NCBI GenBank assembly: GCA_964454265.1
Contig: CAYVXD010000025.1
Location: 1 to 37,769 of the forward strand
DNA: 37,769 nucleotides
Origin: JAUWMI01 sp964454265
GTDB taxonomy: Bacteria > Sumerlaeota > Sumerlaeia > MWCT01 > JAUWMI01
Direction of reading: 5' to 3'
Shown piece after piece: positions 9,145 to 17,256 of this stretch (position 1 is its first letter; each line of letters opens with the position of its first letter). Under the pieces are notes generated by a model. It did not search any database. It saw only the letters and a list, made by a program, of their open reading frames with translations, and had not been told where the DNA came from. The position numbers were made by a program, and so were the translations under genes.

Positions 9145-10218
9145 TTACCCCAAATGCTTGTACAAAAAGTGCCCTCCAATTCTTGCAATGGGCACAGGCA
9201 TGTGACGCCATGCCATATTCATTAGTGTGTATTTTAGGCTTTTTTTATTTGAAGAATACACTCCTTTTGCTTCAGGAAAATACAAGTTGAACAGGTTGTA
9301 TTCTCTGGGCTGCCATCTACGTTTAAATTCAAGTAGGCCCTTATTATCCATAGATACCTTTCCAAAATCAAAGAATTGATACCCTTCCTTTTGCGCTAGT
9401 TCTATAGCCTTCCACCACAAAAGTTGGTCAGGACATTTCTTCAGGTATTGGCCCTCTGTGGCCGAATGCTCTGATATAGCGATTTGGTTGAACTTAAGCA
9501 CCAGCATTCCGGCAATTACTTTTCTCTCATATTCTATTAGATGCAATACAAGCATATTTTGCGGTCTCAAGATTTCCCACATATTTTTAAATAATTTGTA
9601 TGGAGGGGGTGGCAATCCCATTTTCTTAAGCCGCAGGAATGTAAGAAGACGATAAAAGGCCTTCAGGTCACTTTCGGAGGAAGCAACCCTGGCTCTTAAC
9701 CCCTCCCTTTCCGCCCTTTTAATTCTTTGCTGAATAGATGTTTTATGAAATGATTTTAATAAAGTATCCGGATCTTTATTTAATGCTAACATATGACCTT
9801 TGAACCGGGATACTTCTTTGAATTTATTCACGACCCAGAACGGATGGTCGTCTCTCGTTCTTAGCTCTAGATAGGAACACTTGTATTCACTCAGTTTTTC
9901 AATTATGGCTTCTACAAGTGCTTCAAGGTCCTCCAATTCTGAAACCAGGGGTTTACATATTGAGGCAAATGGAACTGAAACCAATCTATTTCCTGTCAGC
10001 CAGCTTTTGACCAGAAAGAGAGGAATTCCGCCGACTATATTGTTTTCAGCATCCTCAAGAACAAAGTAAATAGACTCTATGTGCCCAAAGGTATTTTGAA
10101 GAAGCTCTTTCCATACAGAGTGATGATAAACTGTCGAATATTCTTGCTGCGAAATAAAGCTATCCCAGCGTTCGTCCTTTGATGGGTCTATTATCTTAAC
10201 TCTAGAATTGCGCTGCAT
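9145..10218 (-). CDS. FemAB/GNAT-like acyl- or aminoacyltransferase, copy 2
   Basis: About 357 residues, paralogous over its whole length to the gene at 6333-7385. Shared features are IIDPSKDERWDSFI at the N terminus, the YHHSVWKELLQNTFG segment, IAGMLVLKFNQIAISEHSA, FFDFGKVSMDNKGLLEFKRR, and the C-terminal MPVPIARIGGHFLYKHLG. As a FemAB-related GNAT-fold protein it is expected to transfer an acyl or aminoacyl group during glycan or lipid-carrier modification; the substrate is unknown. The start is uncertain: an ATG at 10218 and a TTG at 10227 are both possible and neither has a clear Shine-Dalgarno. The stop lies six bases before the carbamoyltransferase start. Two diverged copies flanking one carbamoyltransferase suggest an old duplication and two related substrates. 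Confidence 0.85.
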   Translation of the reverse strand: MQRNSRVKIIDPSKDERWDSFISQQEYSTVYHHSVWKELLQNTFGHIESIYFVLEDAENNIVGGIPLFLVKSWLTGNRLVSVPFASICKPLVSELEDLEALVEAIIEKLSEYKCSYLELRTRDDHPFWVVNKFKEVSRFKGHMLALNKDPDTLLKSFHKTSIQQRIKRAEREGLRARVASSESDLKAFYRLLTFLRLKKMGLPPPPYKLFKNMWEILRPQNMLVLHLIEYERKVIAGMLVLKFNQIAISEHSATEGQYLKKCPDQLLWWKAIELAQKEGYQFFDFGKVSMDNKGLLEFKRRWQPREYNLFNLYFPEAKGVYSSNKKSLKYTLMNMAWRHMPVPIARIGGHFLYKHLG

Positions 10219-10266
10219 TGTTTTCAAATGATGCTTAATGTGTGGTCAGAATAATATAATCAATGG

Positions 10267-11199
10267 TTATTCCTTGATCCCGCTTACTGAGACACCACCT
10301 TCATCGCGACTCATAATGAGCGAAAATCCTTGTCGTTTAAACCAGTTCTTTACCTCCTCCTCCGAGTGGCGAGTAAAAGGGTGGGCTAATGTATCAAACA
10401 AATGAAATGCGTTCGTCTTCAGTGACTTATCTTGCTTACCCAATATGTATTTCGTGACACTCCAAGGAATAGCCAATAAATAGCAAAGATAAAATAGCGC
10501 TTGTTTTGGGATCTTGTGCGAAAACCAGAAGATATTTCTTAATTTTTCTGCAGCAGTCAATTTTGAATTAGAAAAAACACGAACAAATAGCTTTCCACCT
10601 GGCTTCACCAAGCTACTAAGGCTTTCAAAAGCCTCCTCGCTGCTTCCAGTATAAGAGATAACTCCGTTGCTCCACACAAAATCAAAATAGCTTGTACGAA
10701 ACGGCAACTTTAATACGTCAGCCTGAATGATATGGATTCTGTCCTGAGATTTGCAATAATCATAAACCTGATCAATTGAGGAGCATATGTCCACACCAAC
10801 CACTTCGCTGCAATGAGGCCTCAACATTCTGGTCAGCCTTCCGCAACCACAGCCTGCATCAAGTACTCTTTTACCATTTAAATCGGAAGGCTGAATTCCA
10901 AAGCTAGAGAAAAAATGATTAAGCTCCTCCTCTTCGCTTTTTCCATATAATGTGTCGCCTTCGAAACTGTCTTCAGCTCTTTTTGCCCATTCAAAGCCGT
11001 ATCGGTCAGCGATTTCTTTTCTTTCTTTAAGAGCCAATACCATTCTGGGAACACCCTCAAAAATCTCATATGAATGGTGGCAGCTCATGCATTCAAGTTT
11101 TCCTTCAACAATTTCCGCACCTTGCATCTTTTCATGTTTTAATATCAATCCCCCCTTACAATGTGGACAGCATATGCTTTCAGTAAGTCTTTTCCTCAT
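10267..11199 (-). CDS. Trm112-like zinc ribbon plus class I SAM methyltransferase, intact copy
   Basis: A 310-residue protein. Residues 10-60 form a Trm112/UPF0434-like zinc ribbon with CPHC (11-14) and CMSC (37-40) followed by YEIFEGVPRMV. Residues about 110-210 are a class I SAM-dependent methyltransferase domain: motif I VLDAGCGCGRL (112-122), VVGVDI with the acidic ribose-binding Asp, IIQADVLKLPF, and LVKPGGKLFVRV. The methyl acceptor is unknown; such fused proteins are common in O-antigen and exopolysaccharide loci, so a sugar or glycolipid is likely by context. It is the intact member of a tandem series of three related sequences; the two upstream copies are broken. It is probably cotranscribed with the genes downstream on the minus strand. 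Confidence 0.88.
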   Translation of the reverse strand: MRKRLTESICCPHCKGGLILKHEKMQGAEIVEGKLECMSCHHSYEIFEGVPRMVLALKERKEIADRYGFEWAKRAEDSFEGDTLYGKSEEEELNHFFSSFGIQPSDLNGKRVLDAGCGCGRLTRMLRPHCSEVVGVDICSSIDQVYDYCKSQDRIHIIQADVLKLPFRTSYFDFVWSNGVISYTGSSEEAFESLSSLVKPGGKLFVRVFSNSKLTAAEKLRNIFWFSHKIPKQALFYLCYLLAIPWSVTKYILGKQDKSLKTNAFHLFDTLAHPFTRHSEEEVKNWFKRQGFSLIMSRDEGGVSVSGIKE

Positions 11200-11245
11200 A
11201 GTGAGTTCAACTAGCCTGATCGAGTTTCATTAATTCAAATATTCA

Positions 11246-12196
11246 TTATGTCTTTGTTCCGCGGATGGCTATTGCTTTGTCAGGGATCAATTCAATATCG
11301 GAAAAATGGTTTTCCTTGAACCAGTTTATTACTTCTTCTTCACTCTTGTATTCTATGAATTCAGGCGAAAGGGCGTTAAAAATGAAAAATGCACTGCTTT
11401 TTATGCTGCTCCTTTTTTTTCGCAACATAATTTTGGCTAGGCTCCAAAAGGGGGCCAGGCAATAGCTAAAGCAAAATAATAGCCTTCTTGGGATTCTATG
11501 AGTAAAACCCAATACCCTCCGGAGTTTAACCGCAAAGCAACTTCTATTGATACAAGGAACTCGCACAAAAAGCTTGCCAGATGGTTTAACTAAATCGCTG
11601 AGAGCATCGAAGGCTTAGCGAACGTCCTTTACATAGCATATGGTATCTTCAGCCCATACATAATCAAAAGTTGCCTTGTGGAAAGGCGGATTTAAAACGT
11701 CTGCTTGAATAAGGGCAATATTCTTGCTGGGCATACATGTCTGATAGGTCGTTCCCATTGAAGATGAAATATCGAGTCCAACGATTTCCTTTCCAAATCG
11801 AGCTAAAGCCTTTGTAAGTCTTCCGCACCCGCACCCCGCATCCAGAATAACTTTCCCCTGCAAATCTGCTGGTTCTATACCGAAATATCGAAAAAAAGAT
11901 TTAAGCTCTTGCTCTTCTGTTTCACCATAAAGAAGTGAATTTAATTCAAATTTACTCTTTGCTCTCATTTCCCATTGATAACCAAAACTCTCGGCGATCT
12001 CTTTTCTCTCCTCTAAATTGAGAATTAATCTGGGTACCCCTTCGGTGATTTCAAAAGCATTACCACATTTATTACAATGAAGAAGACCTTCCAATATCTC
12101 CTCGTTAATAATCTTCTTTTTCGTGAGAGAAAGCGACTCTCTACAGGAAGGGCACACAATAATGTCCAGGAATCTCTCCTGCATTAGTATCTCCAA
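11246..12196 (-). pseudogene. Trm112-methyltransferase paralogue with one in-frame TAA
   Basis: Two open segments, 11615-12196 (193 residues) and 11246-11614, lie in the same frame and are separated only by a TAA at 11615-11617. Joined, they give about 316 residues that align end to end with the intact gene at 10267-11199: CPSC...CNKC zinc ribbon, VILDAGCGCGRL, VGLDIS, LIQADVLNPPF, then CYVKDVR-stop-AFDALSDLVKPSGKLFVRV against the intact SEEAFESLSSLVKPGGKLFVRV. The stop falls where the intact copy has Glu, so one G-to-T change (GAA to TAA) explains it. A Shine-Dalgarno-like TTGGAGA precedes the ATG at 12196. The rest of the frame is well preserved, so loss is recent, or this is a sequencing or strain variant. 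A truncated protein would lack half the methyltransferase fold. Confidence 0.85.
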
Positions 12197-12299
12197 TTGA
12201 ACATGTTTTTCTCAGTCGTTGAATATTTGGAAAACAGAAACTCTTAGTGAATACTCAACTTGAATAACTCCTTCATGCGGTCCTAAGTAATCGTCCAAA

Positions 12300-12540
12300 C
12301 TCTTTGACAATGCGCTTTCCACTGGAAAATTGCTTTACGCGATCGGTCGGCCATCTATTTTCTAATCCCAAGGCCTAACACCATCACGGGAATTCCCTCG
12401 ACAATGCCATACATTAATGGCAATTTAAGCATCGAACCATTCCTTCAATCACTTCGTCGTCCCATATATATTTGCGGGTTGATATTGACTTCCCGGACAA
12501 TGTGGATAACACAGGATCGCGGGAGTCCATCTTTTCATAA
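12300..12540 (-). pseudogene. Eroded N-terminal remnant of a third Trm112-methyltransferase paralogue
   Basis: Read on the minus strand, about 12530 down to 12427 encodes DPVLSTLSGKSIS...DDEVIEGMVRCLNC, which aligns with DIIVCPSCRESLS...NEEILEGLLHCNKC of the copy at 11615-12196. A two-base frame change follows. The next frame (about 12423 downwards) reads LMYGIVEGIPVMVLGLGIRK, matching FEITEGVPRLILNLEERK, then a TAG where the relatives have a Glu codon, then MADRS against IADRY. The first zinc pair CPSC has become STLS. No SAM-binding motif follows, so only about the first 70 residues survive. A frameshift, a nonsense codon and lost cysteines show that this copy is non-functional. Confidence 0.7.
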
Positions 12541-13163
12541 TATGCAACACCAAACAAGACAGACCTTCTTCTAGCATTATCTAATATACCAAAAATACCA
12601 TAAGAATAAAATGGCTGGGCTGTCAACGCAATAGTAGTATATTCTATTTATTTTAATGGTTTACATTCAGTATGGTGCATAATTTTTGTGCAGAGCGGAT
12701 TTCACCAGGTCTGTTTTTACCCGTAACTAATAACACTGTACTTGCCTGATTTCTGAGAACTTGCCAATACGAAAGCGAGGGGAGAGATAGGAGGATTTAG
12801 GAAAACTTATTATGCAGAATGATACACCGATTAAACTGGAATAACTTCGGTTTGATAATCTAGTCTGACCTCTTCTGAGTAAAAATGATTTGACAATTAT
12901 TGTTGCCAAGTTTGCCATGAGTGCGTTACGATACAAATTGAACCTGTCACCCACGCATCCCATGTTGCTCTATTGGAGGAATCTTAGTAACTCAAAGTGC
13001 CCGAGAATTCATCAGGTATAGATTTTGAACGCTCATACTGTGCTAAGAGTCCTTCGGAGTGGGTCCGCCAAGGCGGACGCCTTCATAAGCCGAAGCGGAG
13101 CGTCAGGCAGTCTAATTGCAGCCAGTCGCCATGAGTGAGATGGTTTAAAAAATAGGAGGCAGC
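12541..13163. other. Gene-free spacer at the left edge of the DUF2961 gene
   Basis: I see no convincing gene here. A 78-codon minus-strand frame at 12727-12963 has no recognisable motif or good start. The right end holds a perfect inverted repeat GTCCGCC-AA-GGCGGAC (13063-13078) followed by the AGGCAGTCTAATTG repeat described separately. AGGAGG at 13154-13159 is the Shine-Dalgarno of the next gene. Confidence 0.6.
13063..13128 (+). repeat. Dispersed repeat, copy 1 (shared with 14303-14370)
   Basis: Both copies contain CAAGGCGG, an internal short inverted repeat and then AGGCAGTCTAATTG (13105-13118 and 14347-14360), followed by CAGCCAG or TAGCTAG. Each copy sits just upstream of a start codon (13164 and 14393). 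The first 40 bases differ between copies, so only the right ends are well conserved. Confidence 0.6.
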
Positions 13164-14234
13164 ATGAGTATGAAAAACGCCGGATTATTGTCCCAAATAT
13201 GCCTTTTGCGGGATTTCCGCAGTAAGAGAGCTTCCAGCTGGGATCGCACGGGAGGGAACGAAGATTGGATAATTATTCCTTCGGGCCAAACCCAGGTATT
13301 ACTGGAGGAGCAGAACCCAGGATGTATTAAACACTTCTATTGGACGTATATAGAAAATAAAGAAGATCCAAGGCTGAATATCTTTAGCGGGTTAGTGCTA
13401 CGTGCTTTCTGGGATGGCGCAGATACGCCCAGTTTTGAGGTCCCATTGGGAGATTTCTTTGGGATTAGCAACGGTCAGGTAAGACCTATCAGATCCCTAG
13501 CTTTTACCACCAATCCTGGATTTTTTCAAGAGACACAAAGCTCATGGGGATTTAATTGCTATCTCCCTATGCCGTTTACCAACGGAGCACGCATCGAGAT
13601 CGATAACCAAGGCAATCTTGATGGCAGAATATGGTTTCACATTGACTACGAAGTGTATGATACGTCTTCTGTTCTTCCTGCGGATGTCGGAAGGCTACAT
13701 GCGCAGTGGAACAGAGAGAATCCAACTGAAGCCGTCGTTCCTCCTGAAGGGGAAAAAGAAATAGCGAATTTGTCGGGAGAAAATAATTATACGATCCTCG
13801 ATGTGGAAGGAAATGGACAATTTGTCGGATATTTCCTCACTGTAGTGAACTTCGGACGTGCGTGGTGGGGCGAAGGCGACGACATGATCTTCATAGATGG
13901 TGAAGGCTTTCCTCCGTCAATACATGGTACAGGGACAGAAGAGATTTTCGGTGGCGGGGCATGTCCGATTAATGAATATGCCGGCCCATACACTGGTTTT
14001 CACTGCATTGAGAATCGTAGTAATTACCGATGGTGGGGAACCAACGGGATGTACCGATTCTATCTCACAGACCCATTGAGATTTCGCAAGTCCATTCGCG
14101 TTACCATAGAACACGGACATGGCAATGACAAAACCAATGATTATTCAAGTGTTGCATTCTGGTACCAACAAGGTGTAAACAGAAATCTTCCATCCCTACC
14201 ACTATTGGCAGAACGTCATGTTAACTTTCAGTAA
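13164..14234 (+). CDS. DUF2961/GH172-family protein
   Basis: A 356-residue protein of the DUF2961 family, now glycoside hydrolase family 172, whose characterised members act on alpha-D-fructofuranosides or D-arabinofuranosides. Supporting features are the N-terminal SSWDRTGGNEDW, the FWDGADTPSFEVPLGDFFG segment (about 82-100), WGFNCYLPMPF, FHIDYEVYD, and the hallmark HGTGTEEIFGGG (254-265) after DMIFIDGE. The Glu pair in GTGTEE is the likely catalytic region of the family. Two jelly-roll-like halves are expected. No signal peptide is seen, so the protein is either cytoplasmic or exported another way. AGGAGG at 13154-13159 is four bases from the ATG at 13164 and ten from a second in-frame ATG at 13170, so the true start may be the latter. 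The following phosphoesterase lipoprotein is on the same strand but 158 bases away. The exact substrate is not predictable. Confidence 0.87.
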   Translation: MSMKNAGLLSQICLLRDFRSKRASSWDRTGGNEDWIIIPSGQTQVLLEEQNPGCIKHFYWTYIENKEDPRLNIFSGLVLRAFWDGADTPSFEVPLGDFFGISNGQVRPIRSLAFTTNPGFFQETQSSWGFNCYLPMPFTNGARIEIDNQGNLDGRIWFHIDYEVYDTSSVLPADVGRLHAQWNRENPTEAVVPPEGEKEIANLSGENNYTILDVEGNGQFVGYFLTVVNFGRAWWGEGDDMIFIDGEGFPPSIHGTGTEEIFGGGACPINEYAGPYTGFHCIENRSNYRWWGTNGMYRFYLTDPLRFRKSIRVTIEHGHGNDKTNDYSSVAFWYQQGVNRNLPSLPLLAERHVNFQ

Positions 14235-14302
14235 ATTGATGTTGGCAAGTTTTTCTTAAACGAGTACACCTAACCCATCGCTCAAACTGACGGTGGATTC
14301 AC

Positions 14303-14370
14303 AAGGCGGCTCGGCTGCAAAATCTGCAGCGCTTATTAGTCTCATTAGGCAGTCTAATTGTAGCTAGCCG
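14303..14370 (+). repeat. Dispersed repeat, copy 2
   Basis: Contains CAAGGCGG, the inverted repeat GCTGCA-AAATC-TGCAGC, and AGGCAGTCTAATTG at 14347-14360, matching the element at 13063-13128. It ends eight bases before the GGAGG Shine-Dalgarno (14378-14382) of the next gene, so it will be part of that gene's leader if transcribed from further upstream. Confidence 0.6.
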
Positions 14371-14392
14371 ACGTTATGGAGGTAATGAGAGA

Positions 14393-15301
14393 ATGAAGAA
14401 GCTATCTCAAATTGCTATTCTTCTAGTTCTTATTGCTGGATGTTGCATGAGTGCCAGGTATTCTTCTGAAATAGAGCACTCTAAATGGCAAGGTCCTTTC
14501 TTCTTCCTACAAATGGCTGACCCCCAGTTTGGCATGTTTGCTGCCAATATGAGTTTCGAGAAAGAAACCGAGCTTTTTGAAAAGGCCATTTCACATGCAA
14601 ATCGCTTAAAGCCCGCTTTTGTGGTTATGTGCGGTGACATGATTAATAAGCCCGGTGATGAAGAGCAGACCAAAGAACTGTTCCGAATCGCTCGCAAACT
14701 TGATGAGAAGATACCCTTATATTGGGTGCCAGGAAACCACGACGTGGGAAACCAACCGACTTTAGAAAATCTTGAGTGGTACCGAAAAACATTTGGAAAA
14801 GACTGGTATTCTTTTCATTATGGGAGTTGTAAATTCGTGGTAATAAACACTACGATTATTCATCGTCCGGATAAAGTCCGTGAAGAGATGGAGAAACAAG
14901 GGGAGTGGTTAAGTGGTGCATTGAAGAATGCTAATAATGAAAAGCCCATCCATACTATTGTTTTTCAACACCATCCATTGTTCCTCAAAGATCCTCAGGA
15001 GAAAGACGGCTATTTCACTATCCCCAAAGAACGGCGCTCCAGGTATTTGAAGCTTTTTAAAGAGAACAATGTATCAGCTGTTTTTGCCGGACATTACCAC
15101 CGCAACTGTTACGCTAGGGATGGCAGAATGGAAATGATAACCTCTGGTCCCATAGGCAAACCATTAGGAGAGGATCCATCCGGCTTCAGAATCGTGAAGG
15201 TTTTTAAGGATCATATTGAACACGAGTATTACGGTTTGGATACAGTCCCAGAAATCGTAAGAATACAAGAAGAAACAATAACCACAGATGCACACAGATA
15301 A
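14393..15301 (+). CDS. CPPED1-like calcineurin-fold metallophosphoesterase lipoprotein
   Basis: A 302-residue protein with an N-terminal lipoprotein signal (KKLSQIAILLVLIAGC, lipobox Cys17), hence probably membrane-anchored in the periplasm or outer membrane. The calcineurin-like dinuclear metal motifs occur in order: ADPQFG (42-47, with Gln where many members have His), GDMIN (81-85, Asn in place of the usual second Asp), GNHD (114-117), QHH (192-194) and GHYHRN (233-238). The ADPQFG form and the overall order resemble human CPPED1 rather than nucleotidases or cyclic-nucleotide phosphodiesterases. The expected activity is phosphoester hydrolysis; the substrate is unknown. GGAGG (14378-14382) supports the ATG. 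The last codons (TTDAHR-stop) lie inside a dispersed repeat, so the native C terminus has probably been replaced. Confidence 0.87.
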   Translation: MKKLSQIAILLVLIAGCCMSARYSSEIEHSKWQGPFFFLQMADPQFGMFAANMSFEKETELFEKAISHANRLKPAFVVMCGDMINKPGDEEQTKELFRIARKLDEKIPLYWVPGNHDVGNQPTLENLEWYRKTFGKDWYSFHYGSCKFVVINTTIIHRPDKVREEMEKQGEWLSGALKNANNEKPIHTIVFQHHPLFLKDPQEKDGYFTIPKERRSRYLKLFKENNVSAVFAGHYHRNCYARDGRMEMITSGPIGKPLGEDPSGFRIVKVFKDHIEHEYYGLDTVPEIVRIQEETITTDAHR

Positions 15302-15350
15302 ACGCAGTAACTTAAGCCGCCAATCGGTGTGTATCTGTGTTCATCTGTGG
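15282..15350. repeat. CACAGAT hairpin element, copy A
   Basis: A 22-base left arm (15282-15303, beginning CCACAGATGCACACAGAT) and a right arm (15329-15350) are reverse complements at 20 of 22 positions, with a 25-base loop. The left arm overlaps the last six codons and the stop of the phosphoesterase gene. Related arms recur at 18400-18480, 20466-20524, 21013-21043 and 21081-21162. Confidence 0.85.
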
Positions 15351-15390
15351 CTAATCCCTATGGCTCACGCTGTGACTTCTCACCATTTTC

Positions 15391-17145
15391 TCATTCAACA
15401 AGTCGCACCTTTGTCCATTTTCGTACCGAGTTGATCAGGTAGATTGCTTCTGCTCGACCCAGGTCTTCAGGCCGCAACACGCGTTCCTTGATGCGCCCTT
15501 TCTCTAGTAGTTCAGTGCGATATGTGCCCCCGAGAAGTCCGCATTCCATAGGCGGCGTCCACGGATGTCCGTCAAGAACCACCACGATATTCGCTTCCGT
15601 TGATTCAGTTATCTCTCCGCGTTCGTTGCAAAGAATGACAAAGTCACAATCCGGCCGTGATGCTGCCCGAGATTCATAGACGCCACGGTTCGTTGTCTTG
15701 TGAAATAGAAACACATCATTGCTGTCAACCGGGCTAGTCGCGAGAGCCACCGTGGGGGTCACACCAGGGACCCCCTGCTGCAGAGGCTGGTGTTCCACGC
15801 GCAATGTCCCGTTGCGCGAAAGCAGAAGCCGCACCTTATGCTGCCCGCTGACCAGTACATTGGCAACACGCTCCAGAGCCTCCCTGACTGCTCTTTCCTC
15901 AAACCGAAAGCAAAAATAGCGCGCAGAGTCGGCCATCCTATTCAGATGTCGCTCCAGGAGAAAATAGCCGTGTCCACTTTCATATAACAGCGATTCCAGC
16001 AGATCGAAATCCGGGCGACGCTCTCCCAGAAACCTGGCCTTCACCATACACTCCTCATATTCGCCGTCAGGCGTCGAGTCGTAAGTAATGCCGCCCCCAA
16101 CGCCAAATTCTGCTGTTCCCGTTGTCGTATCTAGCAGAACTGTGCGAATTGCGACATTAAAAACCGCCTCAGGCCCTGGCGATATGAAGCCAATACTCCC
16201 CGTATAGATTCGGCGCGGCGAATCTTCCAGCTCCGCTATGATCTCCATGGTGCGTATCTTCGGCGCCCCGGTAATTGAACCGCAAGGAAACAGCGAAGCA
16301 AAGAGCTCCGACAGCGAAACATCGCGCCGCAGCATGGACGTAACCGTGGAAGTCATTTGCAGAACGGTATCGTACCTCTCAACTTCAAAAAGCCGGGGGA
16401 CATGAACACTGCCAATTTGCGAAATGCGGCCGAGATCGTTGCGAAGCAGATCAACAATCATCACATTTTCACTGCGATCTTTGACCGAACGCTCCAGCAG
16501 CGCTGCGTGCCGGTTGTCTTCATCTGACGACTTGCCGCGCGTAAAAGTCCCCTTCATAGGCCGAGTGGTCAACGTGCCGTCGCAGAGATGGAAGAAAAGC
16601 TCTGGAGATGCAGAGAGAATCCGGTAGCGACCAATGTTGATATACGCGCAATATGCTGCTCGTTGCGAGTGGCACAGACTGCGGTAGAAAGCAAAATCAT
16701 CACCCCCGAATGACGAGCGCAAGCGCATGGTGAAATTTGCCTGGTAGGTATCTCCGGCAGCTATCTGCTCGCGCACACTGTGAATCGCCCTTGCGTAGGA
16801 GTCTCGAGATCGAGAAGGAATCCAATCCGACAAACGAAACGTTCCCTCGCTCATTCGCTGGCCAGCAGCGACTTCCCGGCGTTCACGGAATAACCCAAAC
16901 CACAGCAGCGGAAATTCCGCGCCCGAGCGCACACGAAATGCCGGGTCAAGCCCTGCTGCCGCCTCGTACGATATAAACCCCGCTGCATGTAGCCCATGCC
17001 GTACCGCTTCTTCCACCCGATCCAGCTCGCAGCATACTTCCTCTTGCTTCAAGGCCAAAACTTGATCTACCGGCTCACAGAACAAAAACGACCGAGGACT
17101 GCGATGCAGATCATAAGATTCCAAAAGTACAATCGTTTCTTTCAT
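15391..17145 (-). CDS. pabBC: Aminodeoxychorismate synthase component I fused to aminodeoxychorismate lyase (PabB-PabC)
   Basis: A 584-residue bifunctional enzyme for 4-aminobenzoate in folate synthesis. Residues about 10-375 are a chorismate-binding PabB domain: RPMKGTFTRG (195-204) carries the Lys typical of aminodeoxychorismate synthase (anthranilate synthases have Ala there), then ENVMIVDLLRNDLGRI, PCGSITGAPKIRTMEII, GSIGFISPGPEAVFNVAIRT and DGEYEECMVKA. The rest is a class IV PLP-dependent lyase like PabC: FDLLESLLYESGHGYFLLERHLNRM, the HKTTNR segment with the probable PLP Lys, ITESTEANIVV, GLLGGTYRTELL and YLINSVRKW. The start is set at the ATG at 17145; the longer frame opens with a TTG at 17190, and its extra residues do not resemble the family. 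The glutaminase partner PabA is not in the window. The gene converges on the phosphoesterase gene and is separated from it by a CACAGAT element. Confidence 0.93.
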   Translation of the reverse strand: MKETIVLLESYDLHRSPRSFLFCEPVDQVLALKQEEVCCELDRVEEAVRHGLHAAGFISYEAAAGLDPAFRVRSGAEFPLLWFGLFRERREVAAGQRMSEGTFRLSDWIPSRSRDSYARAIHSVREQIAAGDTYQANFTMRLRSSFGGDDFAFYRSLCHSQRAAYCAYINIGRYRILSASPELFFHLCDGTLTTRPMKGTFTRGKSSDEDNRHAALLERSVKDRSENVMIVDLLRNDLGRISQIGSVHVPRLFEVERYDTVLQMTSTVTSMLRRDVSLSELFASLFPCGSITGAPKIRTMEIIAELEDSPRRIYTGSIGFISPGPEAVFNVAIRTVLLDTTTGTAEFGVGGGITYDSTPDGEYEECMVKARFLGERRPDFDLLESLLYESGHGYFLLERHLNRMADSARYFCFRFEERAVREALERVANVLVSGQHKVRLLLSRNGTLRVEHQPLQQGVPGVTPTVALATSPVDSNDVFLFHKTTNRGVYESRAASRPDCDFVILCNERGEITESTEANIVVVLDGHPWTPPMECGLLGGTYRTELLEKGRIKERVLRPEDLGRAEAIYLINSVRKWTKVRLVE

Positions 17146-17256
17146 AGATTCCAATCGCCATCCTGTAACAGATGAACTAAGTTCAAGCAAAATATCGGTT
17201 TTACTAAGAAACTGAAGCAGCGCATCCCTGATCGGAATCGGAGGGCAATGAGCATC

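Noticed and set aside
11615..11617. Programmed stop-codon readthrough in the methyltransferase copy
   Set aside because: No readthrough context or structure is visible, and a neighbouring copy is already decayed, so a simple nonsense mutation is more likely.
12727..12963. 78-codon minus-strand frame in the spacer
   Set aside because: No ribosome-binding site, motif or convincing homology; composition is like the surrounding spacer.
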